From contig JAJYDH010000059.1 in assembly GCA_021777685.1 (NCBI GenBank), positions 1 through 18,391 of the forward strand: 18,391 nt of DNA, written 5' to 3'. The notes beneath the pieces are model-generated. The model was not told where the DNA came from. It did not search any database and was given only the letters and a program-made list of their open reading frames with translations. This document shows, in pieces, positions 7,778 through 15,431 of the stretch. Origin of the DNA: Planctomycetota bacterium (GTDB lineage Bacteria > Planctomycetota > Planctomycetia > Isosphaerales > Isosphaeraceae). Position numbers and translations under genes: made by a program. Position 1 is the first letter of the stretch, and every line of letters starts with the position of its first letter.

Positions 7778-8618
7778 CGAGCCGCTGGCGCCCCACACCT
7801 GGTTCCGGCTCGGCGGCCCGGCCTCCTTCCTGGCCAGGCCCCGGGACGTCGCCGACGTCGTGGGGCTGATCCGCCGCTGCCGGGAGTCGGACGTTCCGTT
7901 CCGGGTGCTCGGCGGGGGCTCGAACGTCCTGGTCCGCGACGAGGGTTTCGCCGGGCTGGTGATCCACCTGGAAAGCCCGGCCTTCTCCGACGTGACGATC
8001 GACGGCGGCCGGGTCGACGCCGGCGCCGCCGTGCCGTTGACCGCCCTGATCTCGCAGACCGCCCGCGCCGGGCTGGCCGGGCTGGAGGTCCTCACCGGCA
8101 TCCCGGGGACCGTCGGCGGGGCGCTCAGGGGGAACTCGGGCGGGCGGCAGGGGGCCATCGGCACCTTCGTCCGCCGGGCCACGGTCGTCGACGACTCGGG
8201 CGAGGTCCTCGTCCGCGAGCAGGAAGACCTGCGGTTCGACTACCGGTCGTCCGACCTCGACGAGCCGATCATCCTCTCGGCCCGGTTCGAGCTGGAGCAG
8301 GAGGACCCCGAGGCGGTCGTCCGCCGGATGCGGCGGATCTGGATCATCAAGAAGGAGAACCAGCCCTACGGCCACCAGTCGTCTGGCTGCATCTTCAAGA
8401 ATCCCGCCCCCGAGATCTCCGCCGGCACCCTCATCGAGAGGGCCGGGCTCAAGGGCCAGCGGATCGGCGGGGCCGAGGTCTCCGACCGCCACGCCAACTT
8501 CATCATCGCCCAGCCGGGGGCGAAGGCGGCCGACGTCCTCGCCCTCATCGACCTGATCCGCCAGAAGGTCCACCAGCAGTTCGGCCACGACCTGGAGCTT
8601 CAGATCAAGATCTGGTGA
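7737..8618 (+). CDS. murB: UDP-N-acetylenolpyruvoylglucosamine reductase
   Basis: The product is a 293-residue FAD enzyme that uses NADPH to reduce UDP-GlcNAc-enolpyruvate to UDP-N-acetylmuramate, the second committed step of peptidoglycan precursor synthesis, in the cytoplasm. Visible motifs are PLAPHTWFRLGGPA (17-30), the FAD-binding GGGSNVLV (59-66) and GIPGTVGGAL (121-130), FDYRSS with the expected active-site arginine R170, and SSGCIFKNP (215-223). In the last motif C218 takes the place of the proton-donating serine of the E. coli enzyme. The C-terminal LELQIKIW carries the likely active-site glutamate at E287. The ATG at 7737 lies inside the end of the murC-like gene in another frame, and no other start codon occurs before the conserved N-terminus. 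ftsQ follows after 71 nt. Confidence 0.96.
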   Translation: MHSFDDFQAIVTADEPLAPHTWFRLGGPASFLARPRDVADVVGLIRRCRESDVPFRVLGGGSNVLVRDEGFAGLVIHLESPAFSDVTIDGGRVDAGAAVPLTALISQTARAGLAGLEVLTGIPGTVGGALRGNSGGRQGAIGTFVRRATVVDDSGEVLVREQEDLRFDYRSSDLDEPIILSARFELEQEDPEAVVRRMRRIWIIKKENQPYGHQSSGCIFKNPAPEISAGTLIERAGLKGQRIGGAEVSDRHANFIIAQPGAKAADVLALIDLIRQKVHQQFGHDLELQIKIW

Positions 8619-8689
8619 GGCTCCACGCGACCAGTCTCCGAATTCCCCGGTCGGGATGACCGGTCACGCCCAGTTGCGGAGGGCCGTCG

Positions 8690-9736
8690 GTGACGGATCG
8701 CCGCGAGTCGATCGAGATCGGGCAGGAAGAGTCGGGCGAGACGCCGGCGACCTCGTCCCGGAGGTTCGCCCGGCTGGTCGAGTCCCCCGCCGCGCGGCGG
8801 GTGGCCCTGCCCCGTCTGGTCGCGGCGGCGGCGGTCTCGATCGGCCTGGTCTGGCTGGCCGCGACCGGCGTCCGGTCGCTGGTCGGCTGGGTCGCCGCCC
8901 GGCCGGACCAGCAGCTCGCGTTCTCGAAGATCGAGCTGATCCCCCCGCCCGAGCCCTGGATCGTCGGCGGCCGGGCCCGCATCCTGGAGCAGGTCCGGGC
9001 CGATTCGAAGCTCCCGGAGACGCTCCCGCTCCTCGAACTCGACCTGAAGGCGCTGCGGAACGACTTCCGCCGCTGCCCCTGGGTCAAGGACGTGACGAGG
9101 GTCGAGCGGTCGTATCGGGCGCTGACGGTCCACCTGCTCTACCGCAAGCCGGTGGCCGTCGTGGTCCTGGAGAAGCACCTGGCCGACGGGAACGCCTACG
9201 TCATCGACGAGGAAGGCGTCCCCTTGCCGCCGAAGGACATCGACGGCAAGTTCAAGGATCTCCGGTTCCAGGTCGTGGGGATCTCCGGCCCGCTGATCGA
9301 GATCCGGGGCGTCTTGGCCGCGACCGTCTCCCGGTTCGGCGTCCCCTGGAAGATCCGCGACGAGTCGGGCTCGATGGTCGACGACCCGAGGGTCCTGGGG
9401 GCGGCCCGGCTGGCGGAGTTCCTCCAGAGGCAGCCCAGGACGACGCCGAACGGCCGCAAGGCCCCCGAGTTCGTCGCGATCTGGCTCTCCGGCGAGCCGG
9501 TCTCGACCTTCATGCTCCGCGACGCCGACGACAACTGGGTCGACTGGGGCGAGCCGCCGGGTTCCGAGAAGCCGGGCGAACCGTCGGCCGAGGCCCGCTG
9601 GAGGATGCTCCTGGACTGGGTCGACCGCCACGGCCCGCTCGACGCCCGATCCCCGAACCATCTCCGCTTCACCAGGACGGAGGCCGAACTGGTCCGGCGA
9701 GGCCCGCCGCCCCGCAAGCCGCCCGGCCATCGATAA
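8690..9736 (+). CDS. ftsQ: Cell division protein FtsQ-like (POTRA domain)
   Basis: The product is a 348-residue bitopic inner-membrane protein. It has a polar cytoplasmic N-terminus, one membrane helix at about 42-62 (RLVAAAAVSIGLVWLAATGV), and then a periplasmic POTRA/FtsQ domain. The diagnostic FtsQ pattern is at about 115-155: LLELDLKALRNDFRRCPWVKDV followed by the VERSYRALTVHLLYRKPVAV strand. In other bacteria FtsQ links cytoplasmic division proteins to the septal wall machinery. The start is GTG at 8690, supported by GGAGG seven to eight bases upstream. The C-terminal half (from about 165) is divergent, and the position straight after murB is the main reason for naming it ftsQ rather than only a POTRA protein. 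No ddl, ftsA or ftsZ follows; the next gene is convergent. Confidence 0.87.
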   Translation: MTDRRESIEIGQEESGETPATSSRRFARLVESPAARRVALPRLVAAAAVSIGLVWLAATGVRSLVGWVAARPDQQLAFSKIELIPPPEPWIVGGRARILEQVRADSKLPETLPLLELDLKALRNDFRRCPWVKDVTRVERSYRALTVHLLYRKPVAVVVLEKHLADGNAYVIDEEGVPLPPKDIDGKFKDLRFQVVGISGPLIEIRGVLAATVSRFGVPWKIRDESGSMVDDPRVLGAARLAEFLQRQPRTTPNGRKAPEFVAIWLSGEPVSTFMLRDADDNWVDWGEPPGSEKPGEPSAEARWRMLLDWVDRHGPLDARSPNHLRFTRTEAELVRRGPPPRKPPGHR

Positions 9737-9754
9737 AGGCGGGGCCGAGATCCC

Positions 9755-10717
9755 TCAGCGAGGGACGTCGGCGGCGAAGAAGTCGACGGCCTCGCGGAGG
9801 GCGGGCAGGAGGTAGCCGGCGGCCGAGTAATGGCCGCAGTCGAACCATCGGATCGGCGGCCGGCCGGCGGCCTCCCAGAGCTTCCGGGTGGTCGAGGGGG
9901 GCACGACCTCGTCCACGTTGCCGGCCATCATCAGGATCTTCTTGCCCGCGAGTCGGTCGGCATACGTCAGGGGGTCGAACGGCCGGGTCAGCGCCGTGAG
10001 GTCCGCCCGGGTCCGGCCCGAGGCCAGCCATTGCCGTCGATATTGATGGGCCTCCGGCTCGTCCATCTCCCAGAGGATCTCGTCGAGCCCCCCGCCGGCC
10101 AGGAGGAAGACGCCCCGGCCGAGCGCGGGGTCGACCGCCGCCGCCAGGGCCGAGGTGATCCCGCCCAGGCTGATGCCGGTCACGCCCAGCTTCGCCGGGT
10201 CGACCTCGGGCCGTCCCGCCAGCCAGGCCGAGGCCCGGCGGATATCGCAGACGCCCTGCCTCATGGACAGCATCGAGCGGCCGACATCGGCCGAGAGGAA
10301 CCGCTGATCGCCGCCGGCCGGCCGACGCTCGCCGTAATAGGGGAGCTTGAGGAAGAGCGCCGCGACCCCCCTGTCGGCCAGTCGGGCCGCGTAATAGCGC
10401 GACAGGGCGAAGTCCGCGCCGAGGATGTGCAGGACGACCACGGCGGGACGTCGCCCGCCCCCTTTCGGCCGGAAGTACTCGGCATGGACCGTGTTATTGG
10501 CCGGGTCCGGGGTGACGATCGGCGACGGGAACCGCAATTTCGCGACCGAGTATGCGGGCGTGTCCCGGACCGGCTCCAGCTCGTAGCCGAAGGTCGACTC
10601 GGGGAGCCGGAACAGCTCGGGGACGCCGGCCTCGGCCGGGCCGGGGCGGAAGGACGCCTCGCCGTGCTCGACCGCCTGGAGGGTCAGGAGGGCCGCGATC
10701 AGGCAGGCGGGGGTCAT
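9755..10717 (-). CDS. Secreted alpha/beta hydrolase (dienelactone hydrolase/acetyl-xylan esterase type)
   Basis: The product is a 320-residue serine hydrolase with a short N-terminal signal (MTPACLIAALLTLQAVEHGEA). The core begins with PAVVVLHILG at about 91-100 and carries the nucleophile elbow GISLGG (S183), the acid in GNVDEVVPP (D269) and the base in CGHYSAAGYLLP (H296). The oxyanion region is probably around HILGADF. The substrate is not evident; ester cleavage on sugars or small molecules outside the cytoplasm is the likely role. The ATG at 10717 is chosen because it opens the signal peptide and has GAGG about eleven bases upstream; a start at 10747 has no such site. The gene converges on ftsQ with an 18-nt gap and diverges from the GT9 gene across a palindromic region. 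Confidence 0.88.
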   Translation of the reverse strand: MTPACLIAALLTLQAVEHGEASFRPGPAEAGVPELFRLPESTFGYELEPVRDTPAYSVAKLRFPSPIVTPDPANNTVHAEYFRPKGGGRRPAVVVLHILGADFALSRYYAARLADRGVAALFLKLPYYGERRPAGGDQRFLSADVGRSMLSMRQGVCDIRRASAWLAGRPEVDPAKLGVTGISLGGITSALAAAVDPALGRGVFLLAGGGLDEILWEMDEPEAHQYRRQWLASGRTRADLTALTRPFDPLTYADRLAGKKILMMAGNVDEVVPPSTTRKLWEAAGRPPIRWFDCGHYSAAGYLLPALREAVDFFAADVPR

Positions 10718-10744
10718 GGGCTTCGTGCCTCGCGTCGACCCGGT

Positions 10745-10822
10745 CATGATCGATCATGCGATGGCCGATGGACGATCCGGGAAATCCCCGTTCGACCATC
10801 GGTCATCGCATGATCCATCATG
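10745..10822. repeat. 78-nt near-perfect inverted repeat in a divergent promoter region
   Basis: Arms of 27 bp at 10745-10771 and 10796-10822 are reverse complements at 25 of 27 positions, with a 24-nt spacer. The spacer itself has a short GGG/CCC symmetry around 10778-10787. Each arm includes the exact block GATCATGCGATG or its complement. The element lies between the starts of the esterase (-, 10717) and the GT9 gene (+, 10918), upstream of the promoter at 10851. It may be a cruciform, a paired operator or a small palindromic mobile element. Confidence 0.75.
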
Positions 10823-10850
10823 CCGGGCTCAAGGATGGGAGCGGTCGCGG

Positions 10851-10879
10851 TTGCCCTCCGGGCGGAGCTTGGCTAGGAT
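10851..10879 (+). promoter_or_regulatory. Predicted sigma70-type promoter of the GT9 glycosyltransferase
   Basis: TTGCCC (10851-10856) and TAGGAT (10874-10879) are separated by 17 nt. Transcription would begin near 10886, about 32 nt before the ATG at 10918. The -10 hexamer is identical to that predicted upstream of the murC-like gene. Confidence 0.55.
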
Positions 10880-10917
10880 ACCCCGCCTCGTCCCCCGGGG
10901 GAAAGGGAGTTCCCGCG

Positions 10918-12006
10918 ATGAGCGTCGACCGGCCGGCCGCCCTGCTCGGCCTCCGACCCGAACGGGTCTGCCTGATCAAGCCCAGCTCGCTGGGCGACGT
11001 CGTCCACGCGCTCCCGGTCCTCTCGGCCCTCCGCGTCCTCTGGCCCGAGGCCCATTTTTCCTGGGTCGTGAACCGGGGCCTTCGGGGGCTGCTCGACGGC
11101 CATCCCGACCTCGACGAGGTCATCCCCTTCGACCGCTCGAAGGCGAAGCTCACCCCGGGCGGGATCGCCTCGATCTCGCGGTTCTTGCTCGACTTGCGTC
11201 GCCGACGATTCGACCTTGTGGTCGACCTCCAGGGACTGCTCCGTTCGGGCGTGATGGCAGGTGCCTCGGGAGCCCCGATCCGGGTGGGGCTGTCCGACGC
11301 CCGCGAAGGGGCGGGCTACTTCACCACCCACCAGGTTCCGACGCCCGGCCCCGAGTCGCACGCGGTCGACCGGCTCTTGAAGGTCGCCGAGGCGTTCGGC
11401 GCCGACATCTCCCGGCCGAGCTTCCGGGCCGCCATCGGCCCCGAAGATGCCCGGTGGGCCCGCGAGATCCTGTCCCCCCTGCCCCGGCCGGTCCTGGCGC
11501 TCAACGTCGGCGCCCGCTGGCTCACCAAGCGCTGGCCGCCCGAGCACTTCGCCGAAGTCGGCCGCCGGGCCGTCGAGGAACGGGGCGCCGGGTTGGTCCT
11601 CGTCGGCGCGCCCGAGGACCGGCCGCTGGTCGACGCCCTCAAGGTCGGGCTCGGCCCGATCGAGGCCCTCGACCTCTGCGGCCAGACCTCACTCCCCCGG
11701 CTGGCAGCCGTGGCGGAGGAGGTTGACGTCTTCCTCTCCAACGACACCGGGCCGCTCCACCTGGCCGCCGCGACGGGCACGCGCGTCGTCGGCGTCTACA
11801 CCTGCACCAGCCCCGCGCGGACCGGCCCTTACGGTGTTAACGCGGTCGCCGTCACGAGTTGCGTCTGGTGTGCCCCGAGCTTCGTCAGGACCTGCCCCCG
11901 GCTCGAATGCATGGCCGAGCTGACGCCCGATCGAGTCTGGAGGGCGGTCGAGGCCCAACTCGACGCCGGGTCGCCCGTCCCGTCCTGTCGGGTGGGCGAG
12001 GGGTAG
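10918..12006 (+). CDS. Glycosyltransferase family 9 (ADP-heptose:LPS heptosyltransferase type)
   Basis: The product is a 362-residue GT-B-fold enzyme of family GT9, which adds heptose (or another sugar) from an ADP-activated donor to the inner core of lipopolysaccharide at the cytoplasmic face of the inner membrane. Visible motifs are LIKPSSLGDVVHALPVL (19-35) with the likely catalytic D27, LALNVGARWLTKRWPPEHF (193-211) with the donor-binding K204, and LSNDTGPLHLAAATGT (273-288) with D276 and H281. The C-terminal cysteine cluster CVWC...TC...EC (C315, C318, C326, C331) is a feature shared by many GT9 proteins. The start has AGGGAG nine bases upstream and a promoter at 10851. The sugar donor cannot be fixed from sequence, so no waa symbol is assigned. 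It converges on the membrane-protein pair with a 21-nt gap. Confidence 0.92.
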   Translation: MSVDRPAALLGLRPERVCLIKPSSLGDVVHALPVLSALRVLWPEAHFSWVVNRGLRGLLDGHPDLDEVIPFDRSKAKLTPGGIASISRFLLDLRRRRFDLVVDLQGLLRSGVMAGASGAPIRVGLSDAREGAGYFTTHQVPTPGPESHAVDRLLKVAEAFGADISRPSFRAAIGPEDARWAREILSPLPRPVLALNVGARWLTKRWPPEHFAEVGRRAVEERGAGLVLVGAPEDRPLVDALKVGLGPIEALDLCGQTSLPRLAAVAEEVDVFLSNDTGPLHLAAATGTRVVGVYTCTSPARTGPYGVNAVAVTSCVWCAPSFVRTCPRLECMAELTPDRVWRAVEAQLDAGSPVPSCRVGEG

Positions 12007-12027
12007 CGGAACCCTCCGGAGACGGTG

Positions 12028-13491
12028 TCAAGGGCTCAGATCGGCGGCGTCTTCCGGCCTCGCCTTGATGAATCGAATCATCAAAATAATTGATGTCAGC
12101 TGAAACGCCACCAATGGCAGGAGCGTCACCCAGCCCGCCCAGGTCGGGAGACGCCTGAGCACGCCGGGAAACGCCAGGGTCGCCAGGTTCCGGGCGTATC
12201 GCTGCCCGAAGGCCCATCCCGGCAGGGGGTCGCCGCGCCAGAGGGGCCAGACCCCTTCGACCAGCGGGCGGGCGACGGCGTCCGGCACCCGGGCCCCGAC
12301 GGCCTCGAACCCGAGCATGATCGCCGCGCCGAGCAAGGCCAGGCCGAGAGCCAGGAGCGCCGTCCCCCGGCCCCCGACGGCCAGCAGCCCGGCCACCGGC
12401 AGCATCGCGAACGGCAGGAGCGGGACGAGGAGCCGGGGGCCGGTCGACCACCCGCCCGTCCATTCGGGGTAGCTCAGGTTCACCAGGAGCACGCTCGCCA
12501 TCGTCGCGGCCGAGACGACCGCGAGCCCCCAGAACCGTCGGACCCCGAGGGCGACCAGCCCCGGGATCGTCAGGAGCACGATCGGCGCGAAGCGGACCAG
12601 CCCCCGCCGCTCGCCCCAGATCAGCTCGGCCAGCCTCGACCAGTCCGGCCGCCTCAGGCCGAGCGGGTTGCTCGACGAGTGGACCTCGCTGAAGCGGTCC
12701 AGGACCTCGTAGAAGTACCCCATCCGCCAGGGCGACCCGAAGGCCAAGGTGTTATAGGACAGGAGGATGAGCGTCGGCACCGCCGCCCCCAGGCCGAACG
12801 TGATGACCGTCGCCGGGGGCCGCTTCTTGCCGATCGCCAGGGCTAGCAGGTAGAGGCCCAGGATCGCCGAGACCGGGCCGACCTGAAGCTCGACCACGCT
12901 GGCATAGCTCGCCAGGAACCCCGCGACCATAGCCCGGAGCCGGGGGCGCGGGCCGTCCCGCCAGAGGATCGCGAAGGAGGCCAGCAGGGCGAACGCCGCG
13001 ACCTGATGGCCGTAGGCGAGCGTCGCGTAGGCGAACGCCGGGGTCGCCAGGCCGTAGGCCAGCCCGATCAGCGCGGACCGCCTCGGGCCGCAACCGAGGT
13101 CGCGGGCCAGGCCGACCAGGATCACCCCCGAAAGCGCCGAGAGCAGCCCGCAGGTCCCCAGCGTCGCCCAGTAATCCGCCGGCCAGTGGGCGAATCCCGG
13201 CCGGTTCAGGGGGTGGTCGGGTAGTTTCAGGCACCACTTGGCCGCCGCGTAGACCGGGACGGCCAGGAGCGAGAAACCCGGCGTCTTGTCGCTGTAGAAG
13301 TGGCCGCGATACCGGGCGATGTCGCCGGTCTGGTCGTCGAGCCCGTCGATCGAGAGCGTGCCCCGGTCGACCAGGGCATAGCTGAGCATCAACCGGCTGG
13401 CGACGTTCCAGTCTCGCCCTTGCCAGAAGTACGAATAGCTCGCCAGGAGGATCACGAAGACCCACGGACCGGGGCGTCGGAGAGACCTCAA
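12028..13491 (-). CDS. Multi-pass membrane protein, GT-C glycosyltransferase-like
   Basis: The product (487 residues) has roughly ten hydrophobic helices with short charged loops, as in GT-C/PMT-type glycosyltransferases that use lipid-linked sugars. After the first helix comes a conserved-looking periplasmic loop with DGLDDQTGDIARYRGHFYSDK and TPGFSLLAVPVY (about 35-70), a signature I associate with GT39-like membrane proteins; the aspartates there are candidate catalytic residues. The start is TTG at 13491, which overlaps the upstream stop in the sequence ATTGA and has GGGGAGGAG five bases before it. The open frame upstream of this point is a shadow of the preceding gene. Acceptor and donor are unknown. 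Confidence 0.85.
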   Translation of the reverse strand: MRSLRRPGPWVFVILLASYSYFWQGRDWNVASRLMLSYALVDRGTLSIDGLDDQTGDIARYRGHFYSDKTPGFSLLAVPVYAAAKWCLKLPDHPLNRPGFAHWPADYWATLGTCGLLSALSGVILVGLARDLGCGPRRSALIGLAYGLATPAFAYATLAYGHQVAAFALLASFAILWRDGPRPRLRAMVAGFLASYASVVELQVGPVSAILGLYLLALAIGKKRPPATVITFGLGAAVPTLILLSYNTLAFGSPWRMGYFYEVLDRFSEVHSSSNPLGLRRPDWSRLAELIWGERRGLVRFAPIVLLTIPGLVALGVRRFWGLAVVSAATMASVLLVNLSYPEWTGGWSTGPRLLVPLLPFAMLPVAGLLAVGGRGTALLALGLALLGAAIMLGFEAVGARVPDAVARPLVEGVWPLWRGDPLPGWAFGQRYARNLATLAFPGVLRRLPTWAGWVTLLPLVAFQLTSIILMIRFIKARPEDAADLSP

Positions 13492-14855
13492 TGGGGCTCC
13501 TCCCCGGGCGGTTTCGAGGCCGGGCGGGGACGGATCGGGTCGTAAGCCTCGACGATCGCGATCGCCCCGAGGAGCGCCGAGCCCGGCTGGATCGAGAGGA
13601 AATAGCGGTCCCAGGCCAGCGGGATGAAGGCCGTGACGACCGCCAGGGCGACGACGGCCTGGAGCGCGACCGCCCAGGCACCGGGCGGCTCGCCGAGCCG
13701 GAGTTGCACCCTCCCCCGGCGGATCGCCGCGAGGAATCCCAGGCCGACCCACGGGAGCCAGGCCAGCGTTCCCCGATCCTGCTTCCACTCGAACCGGACG
13801 GTGGAGTCGGTCCGACCCCTCGGGCCGAACGGCCCGAACCGGCCGAACCCCTGGACGATCACCGCCTCGACCTTCTCCCGAGGGGTGGTCAGGGCGTCGT
13901 TCGGGAAGATCGACCGCGCGTTCGCCGAGACGCCCACCCGGTGGTCGGAGATCGCCTTGACCCGCTCGCGGAAGGTCATCCGGGCGACCCCTTCGGAGGC
14001 CGGGTCGAGCGGCCCTCTCGGGTGGGAGTACAGGAAGGGGTTGAGCGCGGCGAAGGTCGCGAACGCGATCAAGCCCGCGCCGAGGGTCGCGGCCATTATC
14101 AGAGCCCGCCCTCGATGGCCGAAGGGCCGCAGCCAGACCGCCAGGAAGGCCCAGGCCCCCAGCACGATCCCTCCCAGGCTGCCGTTGAGCTTGGACAGGG
14201 TCGCCAGCCCGCAAAGGACCCCCGACCCGAGCGTCAGCCCGAGCACCGGGCCGACCCTTCCCCGGTCGGACAGGAGCCGCTTCCAGGCCCAGAGACCGAC
14301 CGCCAGGGTCGCCAGGATCAGCGACTCGGCGTAGACGTCGGACATCGCACGCCGGGCATGGAGCGTGTAGAGCGGGTTCGCCAGGAGGAGCAAGGCCGCA
14401 AGCAGCCCGACCCGACGATCGACCGCGAGCGTCCCCAGCGCGTAGATCGCCAGGCACCCCATCGCCCCGAACGCCACCGACGGCCACCGGGCCGCCGCGA
14501 GCGCGTCTGGGCCGACGAATTGCCGGCTGGTGTTCCGGTACCATGCCCTCATCGCGGCGGGTCCGGGACGTCGGTAGCCGCCGGCCTTCAGGGAGAGCCC
14601 GATCGCGTACTTGGGCAAGGGGGGTAAATCATACCCCGCGTATTCCACCCAGGTCGGGTCGTCCCAGTCGCCATTCAGCCACAGATCTGCATAGAAAGAC
14701 TGGGAAATGTAGGCCGATTCGTCCACGAAATGGGGTTCTGACGATAAATTGTGCCCGAAGACCGCCAGGGCCAGCGCCGCCACGATCACCGGCCCGGCCC
14801 ACCTTCGGGGTCGACCGTCGTGGCGCAAGATCGGAAAAGAGTGCGGGTTGGGCAA
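13488..14855 (-). CDS. Multi-pass membrane glycosyltransferase, GT39/PMT-like
   Basis: The product (455 residues) is a polytopic membrane protein of the GT39/ArnT-PMT type, which transfers sugars from a polyprenyl phosphate carrier on the periplasmic side. After the first helix (PVIVAALALAVFGHNL) comes EPHFVDESAYISQSFY, where D45 and E46 match the acidic pair of the first periplasmic loop of the family. Several helices follow, including VGLLAALLLLANPLYTLHARRAMSD, close to the ...NP...R...SD loop common in these enzymes. TTG at 14855 is the chosen start because AGGGG lies seven bases upstream and the promoter at 14913-14942 gives a 50-nt leader. TTG at 14891 would extend it by 12 residues but would leave almost no leader. 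The stop overlaps the start of the next gene, so the two are coupled. Confidence 0.85.
   Translation of the reverse strand: MPNPHSFPILRHDGRPRRWAGPVIVAALALAVFGHNLSSEPHFVDESAYISQSFYADLWLNGDWDDPTWVEYAGYDLPPLPKYAIGLSLKAGGYRRPGPAAMRAWYRNTSRQFVGPDALAAARWPSVAFGAMGCLAIYALGTLAVDRRVGLLAALLLLANPLYTLHARRAMSDVYAESLILATLAVGLWAWKRLLSDRGRVGPVLGLTLGSGVLCGLATLSKLNGSLGGIVLGAWAFLAVWLRPFGHRGRALIMAATLGAGLIAFATFAALNPFLYSHPRGPLDPASEGVARMTFRERVKAISDHRVGVSANARSIFPNDALTTPREKVEAVIVQGFGRFGPFGPRGRTDSTVRFEWKQDRGTLAWLPWVGLGFLAAIRRGRVQLRLGEPPGAWAVALQAVVALAVVTAFIPLAWDRYFLSIQPGSALLGAIAIVEAYDPIRPRPASKPPGEEPH
13497..13505 (-). promoter_or_regulatory. Ribosome-binding site deciding a TTG start
   Basis: GGGGAGGAG on the minus strand lies five bases before TTG at 13491. 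It falls inside the last codons of the upstream membrane protein and supports translational coupling through the ATTGA stop/start overlap. Confidence 0.75.
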
Positions 14856-14883
14856 AGTTTGACCCCTGCTCTCGGACGAGGAG

Positions 14884-14908
14884 GCCGTCAAGGACGGCCC
14901 AGCCTCGC
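14884..14908. repeat. 25-nt copy of a sequence also present at 5524-5548
   Basis: Bases 14884-14908 match 5524-5548 in the same orientation at 24 of 25 positions; the single difference is C at 5537 versus G at 14897. One copy is inside the M14 peptidase gene, the other just upstream of the membrane glycosyltransferase pair. No flanking similarity extends beyond the block. Confidence 0.5.
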
Positions 14909-14912
14909 CAAC

Positions 14913-14942
14913 ATTCTAGAAATCGTCGCGGATTTTTGGCAA
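14913..14942 (-). promoter_or_regulatory. Predicted sigma70-type promoter of the membrane glycosyltransferase pair
   Basis: On the minus strand, TTGCCA (14942-14937) and TAGAAT (14918-14913) are separated by 18 nt, in a locally AT-rich patch. Transcription would begin near 14906, which favours the TTG start at 14855 over the one at 14891. Confidence 0.6.
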
Positions 14943-15431
14943 CGCGCCGTTCGTCGGCTAAGTTTGCTCGACGGCGCGAGAATTCGGGCCGTCCTCCGAG
15001 GTCCGCGACGTCGAGGCCGGATTAATCCCCCGGCCCCGATCGATCGGAGGTCGGAGAGCCTCGCCGAAATCACGCCAGCGCCCTAGCGGGCTCGGGCCGA
15101 TCTCGGGATCGAGCTATCACCTTTTGACCTCGGCACCATTCGGGTATTCCAATGCGAACCGTCCCGCGTCGACGACGATCGTGTCCCATCCCGGGAGCCT
15201 TTCCCGGCGGACCCGTCGCCGAGCCGCGTGCCGATCGCCCCGTTGTCGGAGGGGGCCCCGCGGCCGATCGGTCGCGCACGCTCCCGGAGCGGCCTTTGCG
15301 GAGATGAGCCCACGGTCGGGCTCGCCCTCGACGGGCCCGACGTTTCGAGGGTCGGAGATACGATGGACTGGCACCGCCGGACCGGCCCGGAGGCGCGACG
15401 CGAGGAGTCAGTAGACGGGAGTTCATCCGCG
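14943..15431. other. Gene-free stretch between divergent genes
   Basis: No convincing gene is seen; the open frames here are arginine/serine-rich shadows without ribosome-binding sites. TTGACC at 15124-15129 could be a -35 element for the downstream lipoprotein-like gene, but the nearest -10-like sequence, TATTCC at 15145, is spaced by only 15 nt, so no promoter is called. A short inverted repeat, TCGGGC and GCCCGA, lies at about 15316-15341. An in-frame ATG at 15363 with GGAG just before it could extend the downstream gene by 23 codons. Confidence 0.5.

Noticed and set aside
6370..7869. A 499-codon frame overlapping the murC-like gene on the same strand
   Set aside because: It is Gly/Arg/Pro-rich without hydrophobic core or motifs. 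The overlapping frame shows clear Mur-ligase homology.
9751..9765. Hairpin TCCCTC-agc-GAGGGA between ftsQ and the esterase as a terminator
   Set aside because: It overlaps the last codons and stop of the esterase gene, has only a 6-bp stem and no T-run on either strand.
13492..14544. The 5' extension of the second membrane-protein frame
   Set aside because: It is low-complexity Arg/Gly/Pro sequence overlapping the upstream glycosyltransferase in another frame; a TTG start with a strong ribosome-binding site explains the real gene.
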